Of a stretch of DNA of 64,000 bases, positions 11,901 through 22,862 are shown piece by piece. Where the stretch lies: NCBI GenBank assembly GCA_020809705.1, contig CP085829.1:1116001-1180000 (forward strand), written 5' to 3'. The notes beneath the pieces were generated by a model. That model saw nothing but the letters and a program-made list of their open reading frames with translations. It was not told the origin of the DNA and made no database searches. A program made the position numbers and the translations under genes. This stretch comes from Calonectria ilicicola (lineage: Eukaryota; Ascomycota; Sordariomycetes; Hypocreales; Nectriaceae). Within the stretch, counting starts at the first letter, position 1, and the number at the start of each line of letters is the position of its first letter.

Positions 11901-12301
11901 CTGTGTTAGGGGCTTGGGTGTGAGTTGGGCAGATTTCTTAACAGTGGGTCCGGTCAGAAAAATAAATCAAGGAGAGAGTTGTGCATGAACGCCGTAGTCC
12001 ATACCGGCGAGCTGAGCCAGGAGCTCAGAATGATTGTAGCAACGATCCAACCAGTAGACCAACCCGGAGTCACTAGATCGACAAAGAACGTTTACCTGGG
12101 CGATGATGGAAAACATACCGGCAGCTTCAAGCTGCAACTCAGCACATACTCCATCATCCGACAGCTTCCAAGATTTTATATGCCCTTTGAAGGCGCCATA
12201 CCCGGAGACGGGCATCGTGAGCTGGGTGGTAGTTGTCGTAGATGTCGATGTTTGGTTTGGAATCCTGTGGGTTGAGGGGCATTTTTATTTTCTAGCCGCC
12301 A

Positions 12302-12549
12302 CTGTCCACCAGATCGTGTTCAGCTCATTTGGCGAGCGGGGACCTCCGGGGCTCACGTGTGTTTCACAAGATGAACACGAAAACCATCTACCAATTACTC
12401 ACACATGGAATTGCCCCCGACGTCACTGTCCACCAGGTTGAGTCCAGTTCATTTGGTGAGCGGGTACCTCCAGGCTTGTATGCGTTCCACAAGACGAACA
12501 CGAAAACCATCTACCAATTATTTAGACATGAAATTGCCCCCGACGTCAC
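12302..12549. repeat. Tandem duplication, two copies of about 124 bases
   Basis: Copy 1 starts at 12302 and copy 2 at 12426, both with CTGTCCACCAG. Each then carries a GGCGAGCGGGxACCTCC-like block, a block reading CACGAAAACCATCTACCAATT, and ends at GCCCCCGACGTCA. Copy 1 has one extra base before CACAAGATGAACACG, which shifts its frame. Copy 2 stays in frame with the downstream exons. Confidence 0.85.
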
Positions 12550-13108
12550 TTCGACTGTGCGTCCCATGATTGATACCCCTCACGGGGCTGTCGCCGTTTG
12601 AGGCGTTTAGACATGGGTGGACAACAACAAGACCATATTGACTGGGTCTTGGAAAATCTACATGATCAGCGGGCTGATAATAGCTCGTGGTGCCAAGAAT
12701 GAACGAGAGGATGCGAGCGAGACAGAGCAACATGGTGGTGCCAGCTTGTGAGTAGATGTCATGACGATGGTAATTTTCCCAATCTCACGCTTGGGTAGGA
12801 CAGTAGCGGCCGCCGCGAAGGCAGGAATCAATGTTGGGCAAGTGAACAAAGGAGAAGTCAAACTGTCGGGGCAATACGTGAATGATTTTGTTTGGGCGAT
12901 TCGTCTTACGGAGGTATCAAAAGGGGTTTTTGGATCCGAGATTTCGATGAAGACGGTGACGAAGGGAAGTGTTTTTGCATCGAGTTCAGACGAAGTTGAC
13001 ATCAACGCCGTCTTAGCCGAAGAAGGGCTCAACAAAGAGGATGTGCAAGCACACGAGGTGGAGCTAGGAGATGAACGACAATTTTTCATCACCATGGAGG
13101 GTTATTGA
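12302..13108 (+). pseudogene. Unknown fungal gene, C-terminal part, probably broken upstream
   Basis: Three segments join in frame: one ending at 12556, then 12611-12747, then 12799-13108. The introns are 12557-12610 (GTGCGT..TTTAG) and 12748-12798 (GTGAGT..GGTAG). The last two segments give 148 residues including ISGLIIARGAK, an Ala-rich link, and GQYVNDFVWAIRLTEVSKG, ending in FFITMEGY. I recall the combination of an IARGA motif and a later DFVxAxRL motif from large uncharacterised fungal proteins, but I cannot name a family. The 5' part lies in a tandem duplication with a frameshift, and no clear start was found. Between 11930 and 12300 both strands have open frames of uncertain meaning. 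It may be a fragment or pseudogene. Confidence 0.5.
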
Positions 13109-13970
13109 TGGCGAAGCATTGGTAGGTACTTTTGAGAAGAGTGGTATCGAGATGAATTAGGTAGGGCACACACAGACTGCAGATTCCAGCCCTTGGTTAG
13201 GTGATGGCTATGAAACCACAGTACTCTCCACCTCTGCACAATGTAGCGCATCCGTGAATTTAGTTAACTCAAGCTGGCAGAGAAGATGACGATGAACACG
13301 GGCGTGCGCCTTGGATCCAGCCTTCTCCCGTCGTGATGTCATAAGGCTTTAGTCAGCAAAACACCACCACACCACATTCACGGGGGATGAATTGTCCGCA
13401 AAAGGACCCGCTGTAAGTGGGCCCGGGCCATGGCTGGAGACAGTTGGAGACAACTAGTTCGTCCGTCTCGACAATCTGAAGAAATGACCAGGAGGAACAG
13501 AAGGAAGGCCTCATAGCAACCAACCTAGTTACCGCAACGCTCATCGCAACAGCTGTTGGCTCAGCTGTGTGCCTGACCTGGCTAGGCTCGGAACAGTTAT
13601 CTAACTCACCGGTTGACCTATTGGCCTGTTATAGGCTTACAGCTTTGCGTCCGGCACTATCAGGTGCAGCGTGAGCATCAATGGTATCTTGTTCTCTACA
13701 CCCTTCAGTCCACCAACCAAGGGTTCAATCTGAACATAGGGGCAAATGATTTTTGCCAAGAACAATTAAAAAGCGGATGGGAAAGCCATGCCGCTTGAAG
13801 CCGCTTGGCGCCTTAGGCATTGACATGGTTCGGGTGACACCAACACTGGCGTGCGGGAGATTTGGAACTTGACCATTTCAACGCCATGGCTCATCATTTG
13901 AGCTGCACTCACAAACCTCAATTGACATCGCTGTCCTGTCTGATATATCCCCGTGAGGCCTTTGATCCCA
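13109..13970. other. Intergenic, nothing recognised
   Basis: Short frames occur on both strands but none shows recognisable motifs or good splice context. It holds the promoter of the downstream gene. Confidence 0.5.
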
Positions 13971-16839
13971 ATGCCAACCACACCTTCACGGGAACTCGCC
14001 ATTAGGGCGTCACAACGGCTTCGAACCATTACCGGAAACCTCCGCACCAAAGCATCCTGTCGTGAGTTCTGCAGCAAGCTCTTCACGACCTTTCGCGAGC
14101 TTAGTTGTTTGGTTGAATCTATCCCCGCAGATGAAGACTGTGAATCCGAGGTTGCCTGCCTACTTGCCGGTCTCGAGTGCTCTTGCAAGGTACAGCACAC
14201 ATGCTATTGACTGACCCCGGAACAAGAATCCAGAAGCCGCGTCAGTTACATTGTGTTCTGACTATCAATTAGAAACTACATCCTCAATGCATGCGGGAAG
14301 CGTCGAATGACCAATCTCGTGTGACAGAGTCGCCTTATCCGGCCGTCTCACTGTTGCTTACAGATGAGCAGCGTTGGACACGTGCGATCCATGATCTTGC
14401 AAGCACCGAGACACTAGAAATCTATAAAGAGAAGGCAGATATCTGTAACAATCTTCAAAGGCACCTTCCAAAATCTGCCTTGAAATCTCGGTCTTCAACC
14501 GCCAAGGCTGGCTTGCAGGCACCGGAATATGGAAGAGAATTGTCTTTACTCTACAAAGCTCTGCATGAATATTGCTTCTGCGGCCGTGATCTTGATGAGC
14601 GGATAGAAGTAGTTGCCAAGATCAGATTACATGCCAACCTTGAAGACGACTTTGGGGTTACCTTTGGGGTGCTTTTCCTGGACCATCCCCACGAACAGGG
14701 CACAGATTTGGAATCCCAGCCCTGGTGGCAGGATACATACATATCAGTGATGCCATCAGTGTTAGTTCTCTCATCTACGTTGGAAATCGCCAACTCATAC
14801 AAACCTTGCAGAAAGTTCGAAGACACCAGATCCAGTGGCCACCAGGAAATTCCGCCGAAGACCGATGTGTTCTGTGATCTCATATCATCTCGCGGCCACT
14901 CCCTGCTCTGTTTTTCATTAACTGAAGGTAAACTCTCCTTGCAGGATAACAAAGATCCAGAAAAAGAATGGGCTATCAATCGTCCAAGCATTTCTCTTCG
15001 CAAGCTGTTAGAAAGCGCAGACAACAACCTCGCTGGCAAGATGAAAGAAGTCCTTTCTTGGATCTTGGCAAAAGCAGTCTGGCAATATTATAGCTCGCCG
15101 TGGATGCACGAGCCGTGGAATACCGAGAATATACATTTTCTCTTTGAACGGCGAACTAGTCAAGACTACCATTCCGCAGGCATCTTTGTCAATGAACCTC
15201 TTCTTTCACTATCACTTGCGAATCAACCCGGCCCCGATAGTTCTCAGCATGGTACCGAGGACATCACATCTCATCTTGGCCCGAAAATAACACCCTTGCA
15301 TTCTATGCCGAAAATTCTTGCCCTAGGCTTCATGCTTATGGAGATTCAACTGGGGGGGTCGATTGAAAGTGTCTGGAAGGACTGGCCTACGTTTGTTCAT
15401 GATGGTATGCCGGCCACCAACACGAACTTGAATATCTGCCGCAGCTTGATGAAGCAAGAGAAGTTTGTTGTGAATATTCCACATGCCTTGAAGAATCTCA
15501 TTACAAGGTGTCTGGAGCCCCGAGGCTATTTTCGGCGCAATGAAGATGAGCATAATACCCGAGACAAGCTATATAAGCTAGTGAAGAGCTTGGAAGATTT
15601 CGTTGTGCAGATCAGCCCTCATTGGGTCGATCCGCTGAATGTACCTGATTCTCTAATCCCCCATGTCCCTCCCACCATTCCCATGCCACTCTCTCGCCCC
15701 ACTCACCCGGTCGAGCCGTCTCAGCTGCCTTCAATTGGCCATGTAATGTCGCAAATGTAATTTCCACTCCTAATTTTCTCTTCATTCAAACACTGATAAG
15801 TCCCAGTCCAAGTTCCACATCGAGTGAAGCATGGTTTGACCGAATGAAGTCGCTCAACTACATTTTGGACTCGCCTGAAGACCATGAGCCCTACTCTAAA
15901 GTCAAGATCGCGGTCCTGGACACCGGTATCAAACCTACTAACGATAGCTCTGATCGCATAAGTGATTACAAAGACTTTGTCGACAAGCAAGACGACGTCA
16001 AGTGTGATAAAACAGGTCACGGCACAAACTCCGTAAACCTCGTTTTGGATATGTGTGAGCCAGCCGAGGTGTTTTGCCTGCGAGTCTTCGAGACGGACCA
16101 GCCAAACGACAATACATCCGATCTAGTAATCGAGGTAGGTTAATTCTTTCTTTGGCCAAGATTTCTCGAAATACTTCCTCATAAAAGAGTCCTATTTAAT
16201 ATATTTTAGGCTATCAACTGGTGCATCAAGAAGAAGGTGGACATTATATGCATGGCATTCGGGTTCAACGAGGACCCCTCGGGTCTACATAGTGCAATTA
16301 GTCGCGCTTATTCTGCTGGGATACTAATGTTCGCTGCCCCATCTAATGATAGCAACGCGGGTGAGATCAGGTATCCCGCCAGATACCACGACAATGTTTT
16401 CTGCATGTTTTCCACAGATGGCGGTGTGAAGAACTCGAGACATCTAAACCCCAGTGGAATGCCGTCCATGGAAAAGTTCGCAATCCTCGGTGAAAACATC
16501 TGTAGGCACGATGCCCAGACAAAGTCTGGGACATCGTATTCCGCTGCTATTGCAGCAGGTCTCGCAGGCCGGTTGCTTGACTTCTCAAGGCACAAGGACA
16601 CCGAGCGTAGCATCGAAGCTGTCCACATGATAGAACAGCGACTAGGAATTCTGAGCATCTTTAGACACATGGCGATTTTTGATGCAGGTTACCAGTGCAT
16701 CAAGCCGTGGAAACTAATGCCTCCTAACTTACTGAAGCGAGTTCCGTTCACAATCGACGACATGCCTGACAACACCGAGAGGAACAAAGCAAGACAAAAG
16801 ATCTGTAATGTGTTGGGTATGAACTTGGCTTCGCTTTAG
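13971..16839 (+). CDS. DUF7580-like / subtilisin (peptidase S8) fusion protein
   Basis: Four exons, 13971-14189, 14273-15756, 15807-16134 and 16210-16839, join without frameshift into 886 residues. The introns end CAATTAG, CCCAG and TTTTAG, and the first has a CTGAC branch site. The C-terminal third is a subtilisin-like protease with an intact catalytic triad: Asp606 in KIAVLDTGI, His639 in GHGT and Ser786 in SGTSYSAAIAAG. Asn723 in PSNDS fits the oxyanion position. There is no signal peptide and no I9 propeptide, so it should act inside the cell. The N-terminal two thirds resemble the fungal DUF7580 domain (about residues 160-540; motifs such as KILALGFMLMEIQLG and a C-terminal LxxLVKSLEDFV helix). 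S8 domains also occur as effector domains of fungal NLR-type immune receptors, so a role in incompatibility or stress signalling is a reasonable inference. ATG 13971 was chosen because the in-frame GTG further up is not a plausible start. The second intron could instead end at 15800. Confidence 0.82.
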
Positions 16840-16917
16840 GAAGGTGCATATCGCATCAGTATTTGCATTAGGATAGAATTCTTCCTATTGCAAGGCGTCC
16901 TTCCTCCCTTACAGGCT

Positions 16918-18334
16918 TTAATCCTCATCTTCCTCCAAAGTGTTCTTCCGAGAAATTTGAGGGATCTCTAGACCGGAAATCTCGGTATTTTTACGTCTGC
17001 TCCGCATACTCTTCAAATTCTTTTCAAATTCTTCCTTGGTCATGAGCATTGTTCGAATATGAGCAACACCTAGCTTCATGCCTTCAAAGCGAGCTAGCGT
17101 CCCAGCCGTATTGATGCAGTTCGCTATCTCGCGCCCGTTAATATCTTCGCCTGCAAATTGATCGGCCTCTTCTTCAATGTTTAAATTAATTTCATTTTTC
17201 GGGAGTCCTGAAAGACAATGCTTCCAGATATGCCGCCGCATATTATGGTCGGGACTCTTGTACTCAAGGGCGAGATGAATGCGAGACTTCATCGCCGTGT
17301 CAAAAACTTTAACCCGGTTAGATGTTAAAAAGATAATTCCAGAAAAGTATTCCAAATGTTTGAGAAATATGGCTACAATGGCGTTATGATCGGTTCAGGC
17401 ATTGGAATCAATAGACCTTCCTTCTAGGAAAACGTCGGCTTCGTCCAGTAAAACAATGGCTTTCCAGATAGTTGCACACTGCAGGAGGTTCTTTAGACGC
17501 CTCTCGAATGCATATGGATTATCCGTCCTATTTAGTTCTCCCATTGTGGCACTCAAGAGCGCCTTTTCAGTGATTTCTGCCACGGACTCTGAGATGTGAT
17601 TCATTAGTTCAAGTTTTTTGTATCAATGAATAATTGTCACTTACCTGCAGTCAAGGTTTTACCACTTCCTGGACTGCCATGCAATAACATTACTAAACCC
17701 TTGCCCTTCTGTTGCGTTTCATCACGCACTTGACTTGGGTACGTGTGCGATGATACCAGCGCTTTTAGAACGTGCTTGCCCTTTTCATCTAGGGCCAACT
17801 TGTCCAAAGCAGACTTATTCCAGGTGATGGGTGAGATGTTGTCAATGTAAAATCTGCACCAGTCTTTCCGAGCAAGTGAGTATCCAAAAGTGTGTGGTGG
17901 ACATAGCATGCGCATTGATTTGTCGCAGACGTCTACTGCGCTTATGGATACACCTGCCAAATAGTTTTCCTTTTTGAAAGATTTTTGATCTAGAACCACG
18001 CGTCCTGTATCCTGGAATCGGTGAGTGGCTCCAGCTAAAATTGAAGCAATTTAGTAACCTACCGTGTAAGGCATCCAGACTGGACCAAATTCACTCATCT
18101 CTGGATGAAACCAGTCATATGGTGGTTCTTTTAGGTATCTGGCGAGTCCATCATATGCCCTGACTTGAATTCCTTGTATATTTAGGAATCTGGTACCCTT
18201 TCAGCCAGTCTTTCTTTAATATCATCTCCCTCAGAGTATTCGTAAGGAAATATGGCCAATTCTGTTATCTTGCAGCAATCATGGCACCTCAAACATCTTC
18301 GGCCATTAGTCTGGTTGATGTCTTCTTCCGAAAG
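16918..18334 (-). pseudogene. AAA+ ATPase, disabled by an in-frame TGA and a frameshift
   Basis: The exons read 18334-18063, 18011-17645 and 17588-16918 on the minus strand. The introns are 18012-18062 and 17589-17644 (GTAAGT..CTCAG). The Walker A motif is GSPGSGKT, Walker B is VLLDEADVFL, and FLTSNRV with SRIHLAL marks sensor 1 and the arginine-finger region. This is the layout of large uncharacterised fungal AAA proteins. TGA at 17395-17397 interrupts the segment between Walker B and sensor 1, where the family usually has Arg, so CGA to TGA is likely. Near 18193-18201 one base appears to be missing between LAER and GTRFLNIQG. No ATG occurs in the open 5' segment, which ends at a TGA at 18335-18337, so the N-terminus is lost as well. 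It converges on the S8 gene with only 78 bases between the stop codons. Confidence 0.8.
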
Positions 18335-18381
18335 TCAAGACTCCATGCCCGATTGGCATATGTCAGTGTAAACATGTCATA

Positions 18382-19809
18382 TTGGCAGGAAGGTCCTGTA
18401 TCTGCAAGCACGCTACCGGCGATTCCGCTGCAAACAACCATAGTTGGACGAATTATTCGCGCTGGAGCCTCCGGTCAAAATTCGTCCCCTGTCAAACCGG
18501 TATTGTGGTCCATCTCTTTGTCCAATCTTCAAGTACAAAACACAGCAACGGGGTGGATAACTTGTACACCTCGAATCTATGTGGTCTATCTAACGACCAA
18601 AACAACACACTGACTAGCTGGGAACTAGTCACTGAATCAGCACCCACAACAGATTATGGATCGGTACTAGCACTTCATTTCGCAAGAACAATTCTCTCAG
18701 CTCCAAGTGCGAGTGACGATGTAGCATCCGACACCGAATCAGATTCAGGTTGGGGCAGCGCTGATGAAGATGATCCAGGCGAAAAACCTGAAAACAATGA
18801 GTTCACATCTGATTGTATAGTCATCTGCTGTGATGGTGAAAAGCCGATTTGGATTCCCGGGAACAGGCAGTCTGATTCCAAATTCCAGGTCTCATGCAGC
18901 TTTCACCCTAGTAAAAAGATTGCCGCTGTGTCCTTACATCCCGAAGAGCTTCGATTAATCTCTTTGACCAAAGAAGAGACCTCGCTCCTAACTATAGAAG
19001 AACCAACTGCTCTTGTGCCTTCAACAGCATCCATAAATTGCCGTGGTAGGTGTAAACCCGAAGCCATAACTATAAAGGTGAATGCTGATAGTTATTTTTA
19101 CTTTTTAGAAATGCAATTTTCTTCATGTGGCTACTACCTCTATTACTTTACCATTATAATTCTCGATAATGAGAATATCGAGTCTACTTGCCAAGTTTTC
19201 CTCACCACATTCAAATTCACAGAATCTGAGGAAAACAGCACGCTGGAGCGGTGTGCACAAACTCAGCAGGTAACCTACAAGTTTGGAGCAGGAATCGACA
19301 CTCTCCAAGCTCCGTATGTTATTTCTCACTGGAATGAGAGTGCACTATATCTTTGCCTCCCGTCGCTTTTCTGCAACCCCGAAGTCGTTAAATTTAATCT
19401 GTTATCCACCAGACAAAATGAGATTGAGAAAAAAACAGCGCCTATTCAAACGCTCTCAAACCCAATATTCTTTCCTAACTCAACTCCTCGTCGCAACCCA
19501 AGGATTTTGTACCGATCATCACATTCGGAAACAAGTGACTGCTTTGTCTTGACTCTAGATAGTCTCCGCAGCCCATTCTGTGAAACACATAATAATTATT
19601 TTCCTAGTATTATGCAATGGAAGATCAATAAGAAAGAGGGATGGAAGGTATGGGACCAAAACGTGGATGGCAAGGAGACTGGACTGGGCCAGGAAGCTAG
19701 AACCTACAGGCATCTGCGCGGTACTTTTCTCGAGATGGATCAAAAGTTCAATGCTCCCGTAAGGAATGCATTCGATTGGACAAGAAAGGCTTTTATATCA
19801 TGTAGTTAG
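18382..19809 (+). pseudogene. C-terminal fragment of a fungal repeat-domain (NACHT/WD-associated type) protein
   Basis: A 475-codon open frame has no usable ATG near its start. In frame it is open back only to 18319, where it overlaps the 5' end of the AAA relic on the other strand. Recognisable parts are an acidic DSDSGWGSADEDD linker, FHPSKKIAAVSLHPEELRLI, SSCGYYLYY and VISHWNESALYLCLPSLF. I associate this region with the beta-propeller-like C-termini of large fungal STAND/NACHT-type proteins, from memory and unverified. The first 2-3 kb of such a gene is missing here. The remaining frame is intact to its TAG, so truncation by rearrangement is more likely than slow decay. Confidence 0.6.
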
Positions 19810-19957
19810 TTAATACCAAGAGATGTGGAATTCTCGTTACGGCCCTGAACTTTAGTTGTATGCGCGCAGGAAAACTATTTTAATGTTATCATAAATCTCG
19901 AAGATACAATCTTCGGGTTTCTAATCGTCACAAGTCAATTCCCCGTGCAAATATTAT

Positions 19958-22051
19958 TTAACTCCACACATCTTCGAACCAGCGGTTGTCCTTCTTCCTG
20001 CTCGCCATCCAATCCGCAGCTTGTGTCTCAGACCACCCCTTCACATCCATCGCCGCTTCTGTCAGGACTGCACTGACAGCCTTCGCCATCGTAGCGGCAC
20101 CACAGATGTAAAACGCCGCATCCTGGTCTCCAAGTAGCTGGACAACATCTTGTTTTCTTTCACGGACCCTGTCCTGCACGTAGACCTTTTTCTTGCTGAC
20201 ACGCGAAAACGCAGTCACCACCTCCAGCTTCCCGGCAAGCGTACCAGCCATGAGCTCCTCCAACTCGTCCTTGTATAAATAGTCTACCTCGCTTTGGCAT
20301 CCGAAAAACAGAATCATGGGCCCAACCTGTCGGCCAATGGAGCTGAGGCGGCCTCTCTCCTGCAGAAACGCGCGTAGTGGGGCAATACCTGTTCCAGCAG
20401 CAACCATTACCAACGGGATCGTAATATTCACTGGAAGCTTGAAAGAGGAAGACCTGATTTGCACATAAAGATTAGGCTTTTCAGTTTGTCCACTTCCAAG
20501 AGGTTTCTTGGTGGAGAGGTGGCTGCTGCAAAGTCCTGGAATTGTTGTGCTTGGGTCTGCAGGGAGTTCCGATGGTTTCACTGAGACTGTGAGAGTAACA
20601 GCGCGGGGAGAAGTGATGCGGGAGCTCGCGATAGAGTAAAGTCGCGGCTGCATTGTCGGCACCGTATCAATAAGGAATGATAGAGGTAGAGACTCCCAAG
20701 ATGCAGTAGGGTCAACAGTAAGCGTGTACTCGAGAAGTCGAGAAAATGTGAGATAATTGCTCTGGAGGAAAGCCGCATACGTCTCTCTGTTTTCGCTAAT
20801 CTTTTCCAGGGCCGCTTTGATCGTAGCAGAAGGGGCCACAGTGGCTAGCGCCGAGACAGTTTCACGGGGAATCGGGCTGCAAATTTCCAGGTAAGACCGA
20901 AACAAAGCCTCAATGGTTGTCAAGGTAGGCACCTTGACCTCGTCATAATCTGACTTTTGGGAAATCTTAATCGGGGTGTTGCGCTTGTGTTCAATGTTGA
21001 GAATATGGAGAAGTCGGTTCACTTCCTCGGAAGAGTTTTCGGGCCACACTGCAATGTGGTCGCCGGTCTTGTACTTGACTTGAGAGTACGCAGACAAATC
21101 TACTACGACCTCGACACAAGCGCGGTCTTGCTCGGGATATTTTGTAAGTACTCTGTGTCCAGCAACTGGCACTGAAACAATGTCAAAGGCTCTATTAAGG
21201 TTCTTTGTTCCAGCCTTTTGGAATGGACGGCCAGATTGGATTTCGTCCGGAGATGCCGATGCCTGCTCAGTAACCTCAACAAGAGGCTCATATACCCTTT
21301 CGCCCTCGGTGAGACCGAGCTGGGCAACGAGGGTAGAAAAGAGTGATTCTTTCCAATCGGCAAAATCCTCATCTGTCGTTCGGGTCGCTTCATTTCCCTT
21401 TCCAGTCGGAAGCATCATTGTCGCGCCAAACTTTTCCATGGCGGCAACAACCTCATCCACTGTCTTGTTGTAATACTTGTAATTTGAGTTGCCGCATCCA
21501 AAGGCTGCGTATTTGAGATGCTCCATGGCAGCCCTTCGTGTCGAGTTGACCCATGAAATAAAGTCTTGCGCATTGTCACTAGGGTCCCCCTCGCCATAGG
21601 TGGAGACAATGAAGAGGACCAGGGTTGAGCCTGGGATCTGAGCGATCGTCTCAGCGTCATAGTCGGACAAGTCTGCGACAATGGGCTTCAACTTGAACCT
21701 CTGATGCGCCTCGCGTGCTAGGCGATGGGCAAAGCCTTCAGCTGTGCCAGACTGGGAGCCCCAGAAAACTACAACATCTGCAGAACTTTGCTTGACGAGC
21801 TCTGCGATATTGCGAGTTCGGGCCTTGGTCGCAGCGCGATCACCCAAAGCTGCCTGGGGACGCTCAAACCATTTGTAGTATAATGGGTCTGACTTGGGTA
21901 AAATGCTACCTCGGTTGATGATGAAAGCAGATCCAAGCAGGACCAGGGGAAGAATAATAAAATCTTCAGGGCTCAGGCTCTTTGAGATTGACTCGAGCCC
22001 GTAGCTCCAAAGCTGCGACGAAGGACTTGGAACAGCAGATGAGCTTGCCAT
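19958..22051 (-). CDS. NADPH-cytochrome P450 reductase
   Basis: This single-exon gene encodes 697 residues starting at ATG 22051. A TTG ten codons upstream is in frame but is not a plausible start. The enzyme passes electrons from NADPH through FAD and FMN to microsomal P450s. An N-terminal membrane anchor (about residues 31-46, FIILPLVLLGSAFII) precedes the FMN domain (VFWGSQSGTAEGFA at 95-108, STYGEGDPSDNA at 150-161). The FAD domain has PRLYSIASSR, the NADPH domain has VAAGTGIAPLRAFLQERG, and the protein ends DVWS with the expected C-terminal aromatic residue. It is divergent to a P450 gene, and their 811-base intergenic region carries two copies of the cluster motif. Fungi usually keep a housekeeping reductase; a second, pathway-linked copy is known from benzoate-metabolising fungi such as Cochliobolus lunatus. 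Whether this is the only copy cannot be seen. Confidence 0.95.
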   Translation of the reverse strand: MASSSAVPSPSSQLWSYGLESISKSLSPEDFIILPLVLLGSAFIINRGSILPKSDPLYYKWFERPQAALGDRAATKARTRNIAELVKQSSADVVVFWGSQSGTAEGFAHRLAREAHQRFKLKPIVADLSDYDAETIAQIPGSTLVLFIVSTYGEGDPSDNAQDFISWVNSTRRAAMEHLKYAAFGCGNSNYKYYNKTVDEVVAAMEKFGATMMLPTGKGNEATRTTDEDFADWKESLFSTLVAQLGLTEGERVYEPLVEVTEQASASPDEIQSGRPFQKAGTKNLNRAFDIVSVPVAGHRVLTKYPEQDRACVEVVVDLSAYSQVKYKTGDHIAVWPENSSEEVNRLLHILNIEHKRNTPIKISQKSDYDEVKVPTLTTIEALFRSYLEICSPIPRETVSALATVAPSATIKAALEKISENRETYAAFLQSNYLTFSRLLEYTLTVDPTASWESLPLSFLIDTVPTMQPRLYSIASSRITSPRAVTLTVSVKPSELPADPSTTIPGLCSSHLSTKKPLGSGQTEKPNLYVQIRSSSFKLPVNITIPLVMVAAGTGIAPLRAFLQERGRLSSIGRQVGPMILFFGCQSEVDYLYKDELEELMAGTLAGKLEVVTAFSRVSKKKVYVQDRVRERKQDVVQLLGDQDAAFYICGAATMAKAVSAVLTEAAMDVKGWSETQAADWMASRKKDNRWFEDVWS

Positions 22052-22212
22052 TGTGAAAAACGACGGTGTCAATGGAGACAAGATTGATAGTCATGCCCAG
22101 AATTCTGAATGTCAACTTGTCCGTTGATATAGAAAAGAGCCTACAAGTGAGGTTGCACCTCGACACTGAACCTATGTCGTTGAGCTATCCGAGGACTGAT
22201 TGTAAACTAATT

Positions 22213-22239
22213 CCCAAATTGGCAAACCTTTCGCCGAAA
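22213..22239 (+). promoter_or_regulatory. Cluster motif copy 1
   Basis: CCCAAA, TT, GGCAA, ACC, TTTCGCCGAAA. It lies about 160 bases upstream of the reductase ATG and 620 bases upstream of the P450 ATG. This is the only copy with a three-base spacer before the palindromic TTTCG-C-CGAAA core. Confidence 0.6.
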
Positions 22240-22296
22240 TACAGCCCTCCGGCGACATTCCACCCCTATCGTCGGCCATCTCTGCGAGCTAGCGCG

Positions 22297-22320
22297 CCCA
22301 ATTAGGAAATATTTCGCCGG
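22297..22320 (+). promoter_or_regulatory. Cluster motif copy 2 (weaker)
   Basis: CCCAAT, TA, GGAAA, TA, TTTCGCCGGG. It has the same spacing as copies 3-5 but an incomplete right half of the core. Confidence 0.45.
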
Positions 22321-22640
22321 GCCAGCGCTCCAACTGAAGCCATCCATCGCGTATACGCCCTGTGACCCGACAGCGCCCTTTGACCTGTCAATTGCACACC
22401 CGAAACCCAATTGCCATGTGTCCAACCACAGGGTCACGTTGGGGTAAGATCTGAGATCTGGTACCGATCTCAGCCTGTGGCGGGTTCCATTATTAGGGTT
22501 GCACGCGACCCCATCCGCATTAGGTCCGGGGAACGCCTGCTCAGTAAAGGCTAGCACCATGCGAGCTTCTTTTCGCTGTTGCTTCAACCCCGCGCGAATC
22601 GTCGACGTTTTAAACATAACAGTCAATTTACGGCATTCTT

Positions 22641-22650
22641 CCCCGCGGGG
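22641..22650. promoter_or_regulatory. CCCCGCGGGG palindrome
   Basis: A ten-base perfect palindrome in TT..GTT flanks. It is one of four CCCC-N2-GGGG sites in the cluster's intergenic DNA. Confidence 0.4.
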
Positions 22651-22862
22651 GTTCTAGCCGTAAGAGGTGATGTCGGAATTACTTGCCTGGAGGGGCTTCA
22701 CCAGGCAAGTTAGAAACTCACGGTGGCTAAAAAATAGGAGTTTAGGATGTATAAGAGCATCCCACCACAATTTAGTTCCATGCTCCTCATCAGACTCTCG
22801 TCTTTTCACACATTCATCACTTCTCAATTAAACTTTGCAAAAACCTTTGAGGTTACTCTCCA

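Larger units (their letters stand above)
22052..22862. promoter_or_regulatory. Divergent promoter region between reductase and P450 genes
   Basis: An 811-base region lies between the two start codons. It contains two copies of the cluster motif on the plus strand (22213-22239 and 22297-22320) and a CCCCGCGGGG palindrome at 22641-22650. No convincing coding frame is present. Confidence 0.7.

Noticed and set aside
12658..13095. Minus-strand 145-codon frame
   Set aside because: It mirrors the plus-strand exons that have consistent splice phase and a better protein pattern.
14551..15039. Minus-strand 162-codon frame in the DUF7580-S8 gene
   Set aside because: Antisense shadow; the plus-strand exons join in phase and carry catalytic motifs.
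18281..18613. Plus-strand ATG frame overlapping the start of the repeat-protein fragment
   Set aside because: It is out of frame with the clear protein pattern from 18382 onward and antisense to the AAA relic.
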